DNA of 64,000 bases from GWF2-50-93 sp049297395 (GCA_049297395.1 JBAQUG010000499.1:30259-94258); one strand, 5' to 3'. Counted from the stretch's first letter, positions 45,437 to 54,962 are shown. A program made the numbers and translations. The notes: a model not told the origin generated them from the letters alone.

Positions 45437-46900
45437 TTATTCCTTCAACGTAGGCTGATAGACTACAATAGCCTTCAAGCCGACTGGCCCATCTCCATTG
45501 GGAATGATCTCGAGCGTGTGAGAAGAGTTTGCGAGTCCCTGGGCAATGGTAGCCCTGTCTTCTTTAGAAGAATCGATTGACAAGTTCGGACGCCAGACAT
45601 CAACACATTTGGCAACTACGCTCCACTTGACTTCGAAGCCGGGTTTTGGCGCCTCCTTGAAATTTATAAAGGCAGATGTGACAGTGAACAATTGCGGATC
45701 AATGAGCATTCTCCCGGATTTCGAAGTGAATTTCGCCTTGTTGTTTCCGCTGCCGTCCGGACCGGTGACAGAGCCCTTGAGGTCGTATTCGAATTCCGTC
45801 ACGTTGTCATTTATCTTGGTGAAGGAGAGTGTCCAGTCTTCGGCGACAGGAGCCGCTCCGCTCCCAATCTCCACGCGTTTTAATGCCGGCCACCAGCATT
45901 TTGGAGCCTGGCTCGGACGGGTGGCTGCGTATACACCGGGAATCGCAGAAGGGATTTTCCCGTCTATGAGGATTTTCGCTGTTCCGGGTTTCTCTTCCTT
46001 GACTGGCATCGCTAAAAGGTCGATACGGTTGCCTTCGAATTGAAATTTCAAAGGTTTGGACAATATCTCCCCCTGGGACGGGAGCTCGCCCTTGTCGGAT
46101 TTCCAGCGTTCGCCGTCCGCCCCATATACCTTTACCGTTTCACGCCAATAGGGCTTCTGTTCAGGATTGAATTTAAAATGTTGGCAGACAAGGCGTGCCA
46201 TGAGTTCGTGCCCCTTGGCGTTCAGATGAATACCATCGGAGAGAAATTCCATTTGACGTCCTCCGTTGGACTCAACCTCCTTTTTCCAATCCGGACGTAT
46301 GTCGGCAACTTCATACGCATATTTGTCGGCTAATTTTCGAATCACCTTGGATTCACTGTCATGGACACTCATGTTTTTCTCTCTGTCTGAATCATCCTTT
46401 CCTGCCACATGATGGGTGAGCACCAGCATTTCAGCGGTGGTTCGGATTTGCAGATTCCGGTAGAGCCTCTCCAGCGTACACATCTTCCCTGACGCACCTT
46501 CAGTGCCTCCATATGCATGGAATATGACAAGATCAGGGTAAAATGGATAGAGATCCGATTCCGCAGTATCAATAAGACCATAGGCATTAAACCCACCAAT
46601 TGCCCGGTTTTCCAATTCCAAGTCGGCATTCGGAAAGTCTGTCTTGAGTTTTTTGACAATTGCTTCGCACCAGGGGCCGCCGCTGATAGACTGTCCGTAA
46701 ATGAGGATGCGCACCTTGTTATGCCGCTCTGGTGTCGAGGTTCCCAGCAGGTTCATTGTCCGCTGTATGCGACTACCATAAGACATGCCGGACGGCGTTG
46801 GCTGTATGTCACCGGCAGACGGCTCCGCCGCTTCTGCCAACAGACAGAATCCGGTGGCAATTAATGTCATCAATACTCCCAGTTTGATTCCATTTCTCAT
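45437..46900 (-). CDS. Secreted SGNH hydrolase, esterase-like
   Basis: A 487-residue exported protein (signal KLGVLMTLIATGFCLLAEAA). ATG 46900 is preferred because GAAGGGA lies upstream. A start eight codons further 5' has none. SGNH blocks are IYGQSISGG (GQS in place of GDS), NRAIGGFNAYG and DGIHLNAKGHE with the Asp-His pair. The C-terminal 250 residues form a beta domain of unknown type. It lies upstream of the GH-A-like genes and downstream of LacI on the same strand. Probably a glycan deacylase. Confidence 0.75.
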   Translation of the reverse strand: MRNGIKLGVLMTLIATGFCLLAEAAEPSAGDIQPTPSGMSYGSRIQRTMNLLGTSTPERHNKVRILIYGQSISGGPWCEAIVKKLKTDFPNADLELENRAIGGFNAYGLIDTAESDLYPFYPDLVIFHAYGGTEGASGKMCTLERLYRNLQIRTTAEMLVLTHHVAGKDDSDREKNMSVHDSESKVIRKLADKYAYEVADIRPDWKKEVESNGGRQMEFLSDGIHLNAKGHELMARLVCQHFKFNPEQKPYWRETVKVYGADGERWKSDKGELPSQGEILSKPLKFQFEGNRIDLLAMPVKEEKPGTAKILIDGKIPSAIPGVYAATRPSQAPKCWWPALKRVEIGSGAAPVAEDWTLSFTKINDNVTEFEYDLKGSVTGPDGSGNNKAKFTSKSGRMLIDPQLFTVTSAFINFKEAPKPGFEVKWSVVAKCVDVWRPNLSIDSSKEDRATIAQGLANSSHTLEIIPNGDGPVGLKAIVVYQPTLKE

Positions 46901-46990
46901 ATCGTATCCCTTCGTTATACTCATTTACCTATCAAAATGTACAAATCTATTAAGAGTGAAAATATTACCACATGTCTTGGAGATGCGCAT

Positions 46991-48028
46991 TCATGCTTTC
47001 CTCCTCCCATATGGGGAAGTAGTTGAACCGCGTATTATCAGTTCAGGCTTCACAAGGATTGTTTTTTTATTATTATACTTCTTGATTTTACCATTCAATT
47101 GCTCGAATAGGAGTTCGACGGCGTTCCGCCCTGTCAGATCCGGATCCTGATTGAAAGTGCTGAGGGGCGGAATGGAATTCCTTCCCAGCTCAAGATCGCC
47201 AAAACCGAGAACCGACAGATCCTGCGGAATACGTAATCCAAGTTTCATGGCGACCTTGTATACCTCGCAGGCGACATTGTCATTGCCGGCGAAAACTGCC
47301 GTGGGCCGCGATTTTGAAAGAAGCATCTCCTTCAAGGCCTGTGGATCTGGAATGAATGATTCCAGTCTGCAGAGGATTTCCTTTATGCCTCCATGCTTTG
47401 ACAGGGTTTCAGAAAAGCCGGACTTCCTAAGTGCTCCGGTTGTGATGCTCGCGTTACCGGGAGCGTGGGCTATCACCTTATGTCCAAGTCTTATAAGGTA
47501 TTCAGCGGCCATGCGACCGCCGGCATAATCGTCAACCCCTGAAAAAGGAATAGGAAGGCTCTTCAGATCCACGTCGGCCATCACGATGGGCAGACCGCGT
47601 TCAGCGAGGTTTTTGAAATAGTCCATAGTGGCAGAATAATTTACAGGGCGCATGATGACACCATCCACCCGTCGTTCGAGAAAAGCCTTGAACACATCCT
47701 GTTCACCAATTCCACCTTTTCTGGGAAAGAGAAGGATGGAGGCGTAACCTTTTTCCCATAAGGAGTTAATGATGCCATTTATAAGCCTTGCGTGGAAATT
47801 GTCGCTGAGTTCAATTGAAACACCTACTGTATGTGTTCCTTCCCCGCGTATTCCTTCGATGAGGAGATTAGGCCGGTATCCAAGCCTGCCTGCGGATTCG
47901 AGAACCTTGTCCTTGGTCTGTTCAGATATACGAGGATCATTTTTAAGGACTCTGGAGACAGTGGAGATGGCCACGCCGGTTTCTCGGGCGATTTCAGACA
48001 TTGAAGGTATATATCTTCCTTTTACCAT
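46991..48028 (-). CDS. LacI family transcriptional regulator
   Basis: A 345-residue regulator. ATG 48028 is preceded by GGAGG with a five-base spacer. The HTH is SMSEIARETGVAISTVSRVL, and the hinge segment RLGYRPNLL and effector-domain block LSVLGFGDLELG are normal. The 14-bp palindrome at 48046-48059 just upstream is a likely autoregulatory operator. It lies between the pseudopilin (48153-48965) and the SGNH gene, all on the minus strand, and likely controls the 46900-35868 series. Confidence 0.92.
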   Translation of the reverse strand: MVKGRYIPSMSEIARETGVAISTVSRVLKNDPRISEQTKDKVLESAGRLGYRPNLLIEGIRGEGTHTVGVSIELSDNFHARLINGIINSLWEKGYASILLFPRKGGIGEQDVFKAFLERRVDGVIMRPVNYSATMDYFKNLAERGLPIVMADVDLKSLPIPFSGVDDYAGGRMAAEYLIRLGHKVIAHAPGNASITTGALRKSGFSETLSKHGGIKEILCRLESFIPDPQALKEMLLSKSRPTAVFAGNDNVACEVYKVAMKLGLRIPQDLSVLGFGDLELGRNSIPPLSTFNQDPDLTGRNAVELLFEQLNGKIKKYNNKKTILVKPELIIRGSTTSPYGRRKA

Positions 48029-48045
48029 GATTCCCTCCAGGAGTG

Positions 48046-48059
48046 TGCAAATATTTGCA
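48046..48059. promoter_or_regulatory. LacI-type palindromic operator candidate
   Basis: Perfect palindrome TGCAAATATTTGCA, 17 bp upstream of the LacI start codon and just 5' of its ribosome binding site. Binding here would block transcription or translation of the regulator gene. Confidence 0.6.
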
Positions 48060-48152
48060 TAAAGGGGAAAATACAATCGGTTGGACGGCATGTCAAGGAC
48101 GGCTTGAAAATTTTTCCAAGAATTAGTTTCGACAAGACAAAAATCATCTTCT

Positions 48153-48965
48153 TTATTCCCTGACATGGCCCACCCGGCTCGAATTGATTGTACGGGAGAC
48201 TCCGTTGAGAATCTCCCTGGAATAGAAAACATAGTAATAGTTGTAAGGTTCCACATGCCCGTCAATGTGGAGGACGTTGCTGGACTTTGAATGGGGGAAC
48301 AGCATCTTGTTGTAGCTGCCGCTCACCGATGCCGGCATAGGGGAGCCGGGATCGGTTCCGTCGACTGAGACGGAGCTGGCATCGCTGCATACGATAATCT
48401 TGTCCGGACGCCGGACCATCGTCAGCCGCAGTAAAGGCATTACTATGTTGTTGACGTCGTCCGGAGATGTCCAGCCCATGTAGAAATTCCAGCCAATATT
48501 GGGAAGCTGATGGCCGCTGGCATCGGTCGGGAACTGGTTTTGCACGCAGCTGCGCTTGAGGTTGTCGTCGCGTAGGAATGCATTGGCATCGGACGACCAT
48601 GTGTGCATGCCCTGGACACCCATATAGTCGACCAGCCGGATATGCCATGAGTAGGTATACGCGTTCGCCACCCCGGCTGGAGGTGTGAATTTGCCATAAG
48701 ACCCCGGAACGACGTAGTCGTCGTTGTCGCTGGAGTACATATGCGATCCGATCCCCAGCTGTTTGAGCTTATTGATGCACTCGATGCTGTGTGCCTGGTC
48801 GCGGGCCTTGGAAAGTGCGGGTAGCAGCATGGCTGCTAAAATTGCGATGATCGCTATTACTACGAGGAGCTCTATCAGTGTGAAATTCAACTGATTAAGA
48901 CTTATATCGCCTTCCTTCTCCGTTTCCATTCTATTTCCTGCATTCTGGAGCATTGTTGTCTTCAC
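48153..48965 (-). CDS. Pseudopilin-like protein with H-x9-DG motif
   Basis: About 270 residues. The GTG at 48965 is chosen since AGAGG lies six bases upstream. Later ATG starts (48953 or 48929) are possible. The N-terminal extension precedes the prepilin helix NFTLIELLVVIAIIAIL, longer than in the other two pseudopilins. The C-terminal motif is HSKSSNVLHIDG (H-x9-DG). It is encoded directly upstream of LacI, the second regulator-pseudopilin pair in the window. Its promoter region holds one copy of the 54-bp conserved block at 49106-49159. Confidence 0.82.
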   Translation of the reverse strand: MKTTMLQNAGNRMETEKEGDISLNQLNFTLIELLVVIAIIAILAAMLLPALSKARDQAHSIECINKLKQLGIGSHMYSSDNDDYVVPGSYGKFTPPAGVANAYTYSWHIRLVDYMGVQGMHTWSSDANAFLRDDNLKRSCVQNQFPTDASGHQLPNIGWNFYMGWTSPDDVNNIVMPLLRLTMVRRPDKIIVCSDASSVSVDGTDPGSPMPASVSGSYNKMLFPHSKSSNVLHIDGHVEPYNYYYVFYSREILNGVSRTINSSRVGHVRE

Positions 48966-49105
48966 ACCGCACCTCTTTCCTTTTGGCTTTAATGTGATAA
49001 TCATACGCCTTGGCTCAATAAATATTTCTCGAAATCTTGTTATCCTGTCAGAATTCAAAACTATCATTTTTAAACAAAATAATTATATCTCTACTCCTGT
49101 GGAAA

Positions 49106-49159
49106 GTCTCTCCATTTATTTCGATATGTTTTACATTTTTTTCGATTATCGCTATGAAT
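49106..49159. promoter_or_regulatory. Conserved 54-bp regulatory block, copy A
   Basis: It aligns without gaps to 51777-51830 at 41 of 54 positions. Read on the minus strand it contains ATCGAAAAAAATG and ATCGAAATAAATG 21 bp apart, two helical turns, as in AraC-family direct-repeat sites. Read on the plus strand it has TTTACA, a 17-bp spacer and TATGAA. It lies 140 bp upstream of the pseudopilin start. Confidence 0.55.
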
Positions 49160-49178
49160 CATGGCCTTTATTTTCATG

Positions 49179-51701
49179 TCAATTCTCGAATGATTTACAC
49201 TTGAGCACTATGTAGCCAGAAAGGGCATGTCGCAGCCAGGATAAACGTCCTGTCCCGACGGCACGTTTGATTTCCGACTCCATAATGTCCATGCCCGCCA
49301 CATAATGTCCTTTTATCCTTGCATTTTCAATTGCTCTCAAGGAGGATTCCGCTTCTTCTCGAATCTTGCTCAAGATTTCGGCAGGAGGAGTCAATGAAAA
49401 TCCTGTAATAGATACATCCTTGGAAAGCGCGAATGAGCGGAGTTCATATCCAGTGAGGATGATCTGCCATGAATCATTCGATATCTTCTTGATATCCCCG
49501 GTGGCCAAATCTGTCATAGTTCCGGCCTTCCGGTCAAACGAGATATCAACGGTAACAGGATAATGCTCCCTGTTCACCAGATAGAGAAAACGCTTGCCAC
49601 CATGAACAAGTGTGCGGACGGCCACAGGATCTGTTGATGTTCCAACCGTGTCAAATTTCTCCCGTGGAAGAGCACGATACGCCTGGGAAAAACGTCTGAT
49701 CTCTTCGGAATGGGCCTTGTCGAGGAAAAGACCTCCTCTTGTAATCCTGCAGGCGTCCAGTTCGGCGACGGCATGAGCATAAGGTTCCAGGAAATGCTCT
49801 CCCGGAGGAAACGCCGGAGTGATCCGCAGCTGGGAATCGAACCAGAATCCGTCCTTTGGGTATTCTGAATTCATCCTGAAAATACCCTCGGCCGGTTCTC
49901 CGCTCATGAATGCAAGAGCGTCCTTGTTAGGGTCGTCTTTGTCGCAAATGAACCATGAATGCTTTCCCCACGCCTCATGCCAGGCATTGAATATGAAAGC
50001 CCCTGGATGATGGAGGCCGCGCCACGCATCAAGAGTCTTCTGGTCAAGATAATCATGATCCCTGAACATTGTGAAGACCTCCAACTTGGAGTCAGGGTTG
50101 TTTCCCGCCGTGCGGTCGCGTCCGCCGCCCTCGAACTGGAAATCCGATTCGACATTAGGTTCATTCACATACAAGGCCGGGTCAAAACCCGCCTCCCGAT
50201 AAAGCTCCACCGTTGACAGGCGCGCATGCAGTTGGTGGTGCGCCTCTCCATTACCTATAAGTTGAGGGATGGTGGTTTCGGACCAAAGAGTAAGGATAAG
50301 TTTCAAATCTGGGCGGGCCGCCACAAGTTCATCCCGCAACTGGCAAATCAACTGGTGGATTTTCCGGCAACGCCAGGAAATCCATGCCGGTCTACAATGG
50401 AATGAAATAAATTCATAGCGCTTTGAAAAACGGCAAGGGTCTTTCAGATCAACTGGGATGTGAATTCCGGTCTCCTGTTCGAAAAGTCCGGCGCAGTAGT
50501 CGTCATATCCACTATGGATCGAACCGAACCAGACGATAGTGGGAGCCCATAAATTGATACTGACCCCCTTGAACGATTTGAAGACGCCGTATTTGTCGGC
50601 TATTTCCCGGACAAGTGCGCGGACTGCCTTTTGCACGACTGGATGCAATGGATTGAAGATTGGTCCGGGATGATAAGGCTCCGCCACGTCAGCCGACCTC
50701 TTCTCGCCATAGGCCCATGACGTCCCCTGTTTGGCGTCCACACAATTCCTTCCGTCCCCAAGCATTTTCGGGTAATTGATGACATTGTACACGGTAGTCC
50801 AGTCCATGGTGCCAGCCTGGACGTTGTCATTCCACAGCATATTGTTGATGGTGTCAGTCCCCGCCTGTATGGAAGAAAGGTCTATGTTCATCTGGCGCAT
50901 GAGGCTCCCTAGGCGCATAAGAGTGAGAGCTCCGATAAACTCCAATTCCTCGTCCTCGAATCGTTTCAACATCGGGGAGATCCAATCCGGCGGGCGGGAA
51001 GTCCACCTTATATATTGTTTCCTGTCCGGGGCAACCACTACGTCGAAGGCGTCAGCCGGTTCACAGGTCGATGGATACTGAGGCCCATGATACCATGCGA
51101 CAGGATATATCAGAAGTTTCTGTCCGGTATGTTTGGCATATGAAATTACACGTTCCACCCAAGTCTCTTTGTCAAGAGCCCCCTCGCTTGCTCCCGTTCC
51201 GCAAGGATCTTCATATTGGATCCCAAGTTCCCGTCCTGGCCCTGCTGAAACAATGGATTCCTTTGCTGCTGGCAGTCCCTCCAACTCATACACGTCTATG
51301 GACGCGACCGCTGCGGGTTCATTGAATCCCCAGGTCATGAAGGTGATGGTGCAATCATTCCACCTCGGCCAGAAAATTTCCCGCACTTCCTTCATCTCTC
51401 CGGAAACAGGATATGCAAAACCGCTTGTAATTCCTGTCGACAAGTCATAGGAAGTGCCATCCACTATGCACATGAAACGACGCTTGTCGTCAGGATATCG
51501 GATTACCATCAGGTGTGGTTTCCCTACATTTTTTATTTCAAACCGATAGCCGAATCTTGAAAGTGGTTTTCCCTCCGCCTCGCGGTAACGGCCGATGGGG
51601 GTATTGACAACCTGCACATTTCCATGACCGAAATATTTATCCGGTCCATATTCCCTTGTGCAATCAATTGTGGCAGTCAATTCTTCTGCTGCGTTGTTCA
51701 T
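49179..51701 (-). CDS. Large cytoplasmic enzyme of unknown family, TIM-barrel-like
   Basis: An 840-residue protein without signal peptide. The N-terminal 170 residues look like a beta-sandwich (GYRFEIKNVGKPHLMVIRYP, TFMTWGFNEPAAVASIDVYE). The middle resembles a glycosidase barrel: MLKRFEDEELEFIGALTLM, FKGVSINLWAPTIVW, LKLILTLWSE and YVNEPNVESDF. The C-terminal part has a small beta domain (GGKRFLYLVNREHYPVTVDI) as in many glycosidases. I do not recognise the family. AGGAAA precedes the start, and copy B of the 54-bp block lies 76 bp upstream. Confidence 0.65.
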   Translation of the reverse strand: MNNAAEELTATIDCTREYGPDKYFGHGNVQVVNTPIGRYREAEGKPLSRFGYRFEIKNVGKPHLMVIRYPDDKRRFMCIVDGTSYDLSTGITSGFAYPVSGEMKEVREIFWPRWNDCTITFMTWGFNEPAAVASIDVYELEGLPAAKESIVSAGPGRELGIQYEDPCGTGASEGALDKETWVERVISYAKHTGQKLLIYPVAWYHGPQYPSTCEPADAFDVVVAPDRKQYIRWTSRPPDWISPMLKRFEDEELEFIGALTLMRLGSLMRQMNIDLSSIQAGTDTINNMLWNDNVQAGTMDWTTVYNVINYPKMLGDGRNCVDAKQGTSWAYGEKRSADVAEPYHPGPIFNPLHPVVQKAVRALVREIADKYGVFKSFKGVSINLWAPTIVWFGSIHSGYDDYCAGLFEQETGIHIPVDLKDPCRFSKRYEFISFHCRPAWISWRCRKIHQLICQLRDELVAARPDLKLILTLWSETTIPQLIGNGEAHHQLHARLSTVELYREAGFDPALYVNEPNVESDFQFEGGGRDRTAGNNPDSKLEVFTMFRDHDYLDQKTLDAWRGLHHPGAFIFNAWHEAWGKHSWFICDKDDPNKDALAFMSGEPAEGIFRMNSEYPKDGFWFDSQLRITPAFPPGEHFLEPYAHAVAELDACRITRGGLFLDKAHSEEIRRFSQAYRALPREKFDTVGTSTDPVAVRTLVHGGKRFLYLVNREHYPVTVDISFDRKAGTMTDLATGDIKKISNDSWQIILTGYELRSFALSKDVSITGFSLTPPAEILSKIREEAESSLRAIENARIKGHYVAGMDIMESEIKRAVGTGRLSWLRHALSGYIVLKCKSFEN

Positions 51702-51776
51702 ATTATCATCTTTCCTATGGGAATTTTAAAAGCTTCTCAGATTCTGTATTTTAGGATATATCGCAATATACAGGAT

Positions 51777-51830
51777 GTCTCTCCATTTTTTTTGAATAAC
51801 TTTACATTTCTTTCGATAAATGCTATAATT
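51777..51830. promoter_or_regulatory. Conserved 54-bp regulatory block, copy B
   Basis: Partner of 49106-49159. Minus-strand reading gives ATCGAAAGAAATG and a weaker second half-site at the same 21-bp period. Plus-strand reading gives TTTACA, 17 bp, TATAAT, a good promoter by shape but with only antisense sequence downstream. It is placed upstream of the 840-residue enzyme gene. Confidence 0.55.
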
Positions 51831-51965
51831 ACCGGATACTATCAACAATCGTGTGCCGGAAATGAATTCAAATATTGATTTTGAACATCTTGCAGAAATA
51901 ACTTTTACATCATGATAATCAATCCAAAAGCCCCGCCAGCGCTTCAGATGGATTTCCATTGGAGC

Positions 51966-53021
51966 TCACTTTTTTGCGGCGAACCTGGTTCCCTTTTTTG
52001 CAAGCTCGGTGACTCTGACGACTTCGATGCCCTCATCAATGGTAATCGGATATTTCCGTCCTTTGCGGATCGCTTCGTAAAGTCCTTTCCATATATCATG
52101 GACATCGCAGGCGGCCTTGGGCGCTACTGGGATGGTTTTCTCCACCCATTTCAAAGCTTCAGCATTTCCAAAGACGCCGTTCAGAGGAGGATTGTCCGCG
52201 AAGGCCTTGATTTTCATCAGCTTCTGCTTTGGATCAATATATTTCATCGTTATCGTGTTGCCCTGACAGGTCAGCATGCCCTTGCTTCCGAAAATAATGT
52301 ATTCCGGCTGCGAAATGGCGGCGCCGCCGCTGATTTCAAGATCCACGACACGTCCGTTTTTTCCTGTGAGGACAATTTTCAGATGGTCTTCGGCATCGCC
52401 AGCAGCGGCAATGTTCTTCAGATCGCTCCATACTTTTGTGACAGGGGACCCAAGCAGGCGCAGGCCATGGTCAATGATGTGGGGACCCCAGTTGTTGAGC
52501 TGTCCGCCGCCGCATCCGATGATCGTCTGCCAGTCATTCCGGCGCTGGTAGCCGTGGCGGTGGAGCTTGACTTCATAGATGTCGCCGAGGACGCCGGTTG
52601 CAATTATTTCACGGATGTGGTTGAACGGAGCCTCGTACCGGCGGTTGTGCCGCAGGAACAGTTTTCCAGGATATTTTACGGATGCAGCTTTCAGTTTTTT
52701 AGCATCCGCATATGTCAGTGCTATCGGTTTTTCCAGGAACACATATCTTCCGGTGGCAAGCGCCTTGAGGGCATGTGCTGTGTGGTCAGGAGAACGTGTG
52801 GCTATCGAGATCAGTTCCACTTCCGGATCCTTCAGGAAATCCTCAGGTTTGCCGTAGAAACGGCATGAAGGAAGTTTCTCCTTCGCCGCCTGAATACGCT
52901 CCTTGTCAATGTCGCAGCCTGCGACAATGTCGAACATTCCAGGGAATTTTCCAATTTCGGGAATGTGCATTCCGTGTCCGGCCCGTCCAAGACCCCATAT
53001 GCCCACTTTGATCTTCTTCAT
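51966..53021 (-). CDS. Gfo/Idh/MocA family oxidoreductase
   Basis: A 351-residue NAD(P)-dependent oxidoreductase. The Rossmann motif is GIWGLGRAGHGMH and the catalytic motif is EKPIALTYADA. The C-terminal domain has GCGGGQLNNWGPHIIDHGLRL split over the usual sheet. GGAGG precedes the ATG. It is divergent from the AraC gene at 53099, which probably controls it. Unlike the oxidoreductase at 12080, it has the common EKP motif. Substrate not determinable. Confidence 0.9.
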   Translation of the reverse strand: MKKIKVGIWGLGRAGHGMHIPEIGKFPGMFDIVAGCDIDKERIQAAKEKLPSCRFYGKPEDFLKDPEVELISIATRSPDHTAHALKALATGRYVFLEKPIALTYADAKKLKAASVKYPGKLFLRHNRRYEAPFNHIREIIATGVLGDIYEVKLHRHGYQRRNDWQTIIGCGGGQLNNWGPHIIDHGLRLLGSPVTKVWSDLKNIAAAGDAEDHLKIVLTGKNGRVVDLEISGGAAISQPEYIIFGSKGMLTCQGNTITMKYIDPKQKLMKIKAFADNPPLNGVFGNAEALKWVEKTIPVAPKAACDVHDIWKGLYEAIRKGRKYPITIDEGIEVVRVTELAKKGTRFAAKK

Positions 53022-53098
53022 TATTTCCTCCGGTATTTTGATTCAATGGATTATATGATTATATTATAAATGCGTATCATCTGTATAAAATAGATATT

Positions 53099-53938
53099 AT
53101 GAGCAAAATACTGGACTATTTGATCATGGACTATTTTGAAGGAATAAGTTTTATCGGCTGCGGCGACCATCCCCGGTACGGAGCTGTCCAGAAGGATCAC
53201 TTTTTCAGCGGCTATTATGGAATCCAATACAACCACGGCGGTCTGATGGATTTCGCCATTGGAGACAGCCCGCGCCGCCAGGTCGAAGGCCCCTATGCCT
53301 TTATCAGCCAGCCACGCCTGAGGTATTACTATGGCGCACCTACAGGAAAGACCAGGCATCATGTCTTCGCCTGTTTCAAGGGGGCGCGGACGGATAGGAT
53401 GATCAGGGACGGACTGCTTGTGCTAAACCGCAGACAGCCGCTTGTCAGGATAGCCAATCCGGAACGTTTCCTGCACGTTTTCCGTGAACTGATTGCAATC
53501 ATCGGGCACAATCCTCCGAGGAATTATGACCGCGCCGTGCTGCTGCTTGAAGACCTGCTGCTGCAGCTGCATGAACAGCCTGCCGACGGGCCGGAAATAA
53601 ACAGCCATCTTGTCCCGGGGTTGAAGAAGCTGGAAAATGCCCTCAAGCAGGATCCCCAGATGGAATGGGATTTTGTCAGGGAGGCTTCGCGTCTAGGAAT
53701 CTCCTATCCGCATTTCCGGCGTATTTTCCGGCAGCATACCGGGACTTCACCGGTGAATTACCTGATCAAATGCCGCCTGCGCAACGCAGCATGGCTGCTG
53801 CTTCATTCCAGCGACCAGATCAGCGCGATCGCGGAAAAAAGCGGGACGCCAGATGAGTTTTATTTTTCAAGGCTGTTCAAGAAATATTACAATCTGCCCC
53901 CGAAATCCTACAGGAAGGAATTCAAATACCAGGCTTAG
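53099..53938 (+). CDS. AraC family transcriptional regulator
   Basis: A 279-residue regulator with an N-terminal sensing domain and C-terminal double HTH: VREASRLGISYPHFRRIFRQ and ISAIAEKSGTPDEFYFSRLF, ending PPKSYRKEF. No clear ribosome binding site precedes the ATG. The 77-bp divergent gap to the oxidoreductase holds TTGATT and a TATTAT-like box. It probably controls the adjacent oxidoreductase. The 54-bp block upstream of 51701 is another possible target. Confidence 0.88.
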   Translation: MSKILDYLIMDYFEGISFIGCGDHPRYGAVQKDHFFSGYYGIQYNHGGLMDFAIGDSPRRQVEGPYAFISQPRLRYYYGAPTGKTRHHVFACFKGARTDRMIRDGLLVLNRRQPLVRIANPERFLHVFRELIAIIGHNPPRNYDRAVLLLEDLLLQLHEQPADGPEINSHLVPGLKKLENALKQDPQMEWDFVREASRLGISYPHFRRIFRQHTGTSPVNYLIKCRLRNAAWLLLHSSDQISAIAEKSGTPDEFYFSRLFKKYYNLPPKSYRKEFKYQA

Positions 53939-53973
53939 TCAAGGAAGTTCAGATTACCAATAAATAATCTACA

Positions 53974-53993
53974 GGTCACATTCCGGTTAAGGG
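53974..53993 (+). promoter_or_regulatory. PhoP/OmpR-like box upstream of the acyltransferase
   Basis: GGTCACATTCCGGTTAAGGG. The half-sites GGTCA and GGTTA start 11 bp apart, the spacing of PhoP/OmpR direct repeats. The same 20 bases (one difference) occur inverted at 58694-58713 before the SDR gene. It lies 28 bp before the acyltransferase start. Confidence 0.6.
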
Positions 53994-54020
53994 TATCCAT
54001 TATGTTCATCTGATTAAACA

Positions 54021-54950
54021 ATGGAGTCCTGTGTCCGGATGAAGAGCGCATTTGTAGAAAACATCGAATATTATTCCTTCCTGGGGGCGTCGGGGATCAT
54101 AAAACGTCTTCCTCTGAGGATCAGCTGCCTGCTGGCGGAAGTATGCGGTTCATTGTACTTCCACATTGATGCAAAACACAGGACAAGGGTAGTCCAGCAT
54201 CTACTGCATGCGGGAATTGTAAAAGATGTGGCCGAAGCCCGTATCCTCGCCAGGAGGAATTTCGTACATTTCATTAAAATGGCGGTCGAAATCTTCAAGT
54301 GTCCACAGATGCTGAAGCAGGAAAATTTGCCGGAAATCCTCTCCATCGCTGGGTCGGAGGCATCCAGGAAAATGTTTTTCCCGGAAAACGGCGAGTCCAT
54401 GCAGGCGATAGTAGTCAGCGCTCATTTTGGAAACTGGGAAGTCGCGGGGCCTGCCATAGCAATCAAGTCCGGAAGACCGCTGATGAGCATCATGCGCCCT
54501 TTCGACAATCCCAGGATAGGGGAATACATCAAAGGGCGCCGCAAGATATTCTCAAACGACATATGTGACAAGAAGGGCGCCGTCAGGATTCTTCTCAAGG
54601 CCTTGAAGACAGGGAGTTCCGTCGCCATCCTTCCGGACCAGCATGCAGGGGGGAATGAAGGGGTGGAATCGGTCTTTTTTGGACATCCCGCCATGTCGCA
54701 CACCCTTCCGGCGCTTCTGCACCTGAAGACCGGGATACCGATAGTGGTCCTCCTGACGAGACGGGTTGATGACAGCTTTAAATTCGAATTTATCCTGTCG
54801 GATCCGATTACGATGATGCCGTCCGAAGACAAGAAAAGGGACGTGAAGGAGCTTGTCCAGAAATACACTTCCGAAATTGAAAAAATAGTCGCACGTTATC
54901 CAGAGCAATGGATGTGGGCCCACCGCAGATGGCTGGATATAAACAGATAG
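54021..54950 (+). CDS. Lysophospholipid/lipid A acyltransferase (LpxL/HtrB-like)
   Basis: A 309-residue LPLAT-superfamily protein of the lipid A lauroyl/myristoyl acyltransferase type. The catalytic H-x4-E is HFGNWE. Other family landmarks are LARRNFVHFIKMAVEIFK, SIMRPFDNPRIGEYI, AILPDQHAGGNEGVESVFFGHPA and the C-terminal YPEQWMWAHRRW. It would add an acyl chain to lipid A or a related lipid at the inner membrane. The start could be 54021 or the ATG at 54039, and neither has a strong ribosome binding site. It is followed by the two-component genes, likely in one operon. Confidence 0.85.
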   Translation: MESCVRMKSAFVENIEYYSFLGASGIIKRLPLRISCLLAEVCGSLYFHIDAKHRTRVVQHLLHAGIVKDVAEARILARRNFVHFIKMAVEIFKCPQMLKQENLPEILSIAGSEASRKMFFPENGESMQAIVVSAHFGNWEVAGPAIAIKSGRPLMSIMRPFDNPRIGEYIKGRRKIFSNDICDKKGAVRILLKALKTGSSVAILPDQHAGGNEGVESVFFGHPAMSHTLPALLHLKTGIPIVVLLTRRVDDSFKFEFILSDPITMMPSEDKKRDVKELVQKYTSEIEKIVARYPEQWMWAHRRWLDINR

Positions 54951-54962
54951 GAATAGGAAGAA

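Noticed and set aside
51801..51829. Textbook plus-strand promoter TTTACA-17-TATAAT
   Set aside because: Not called as a promoter by itself because only antisense sequence follows. It is reported within the 54-bp conserved block instead.
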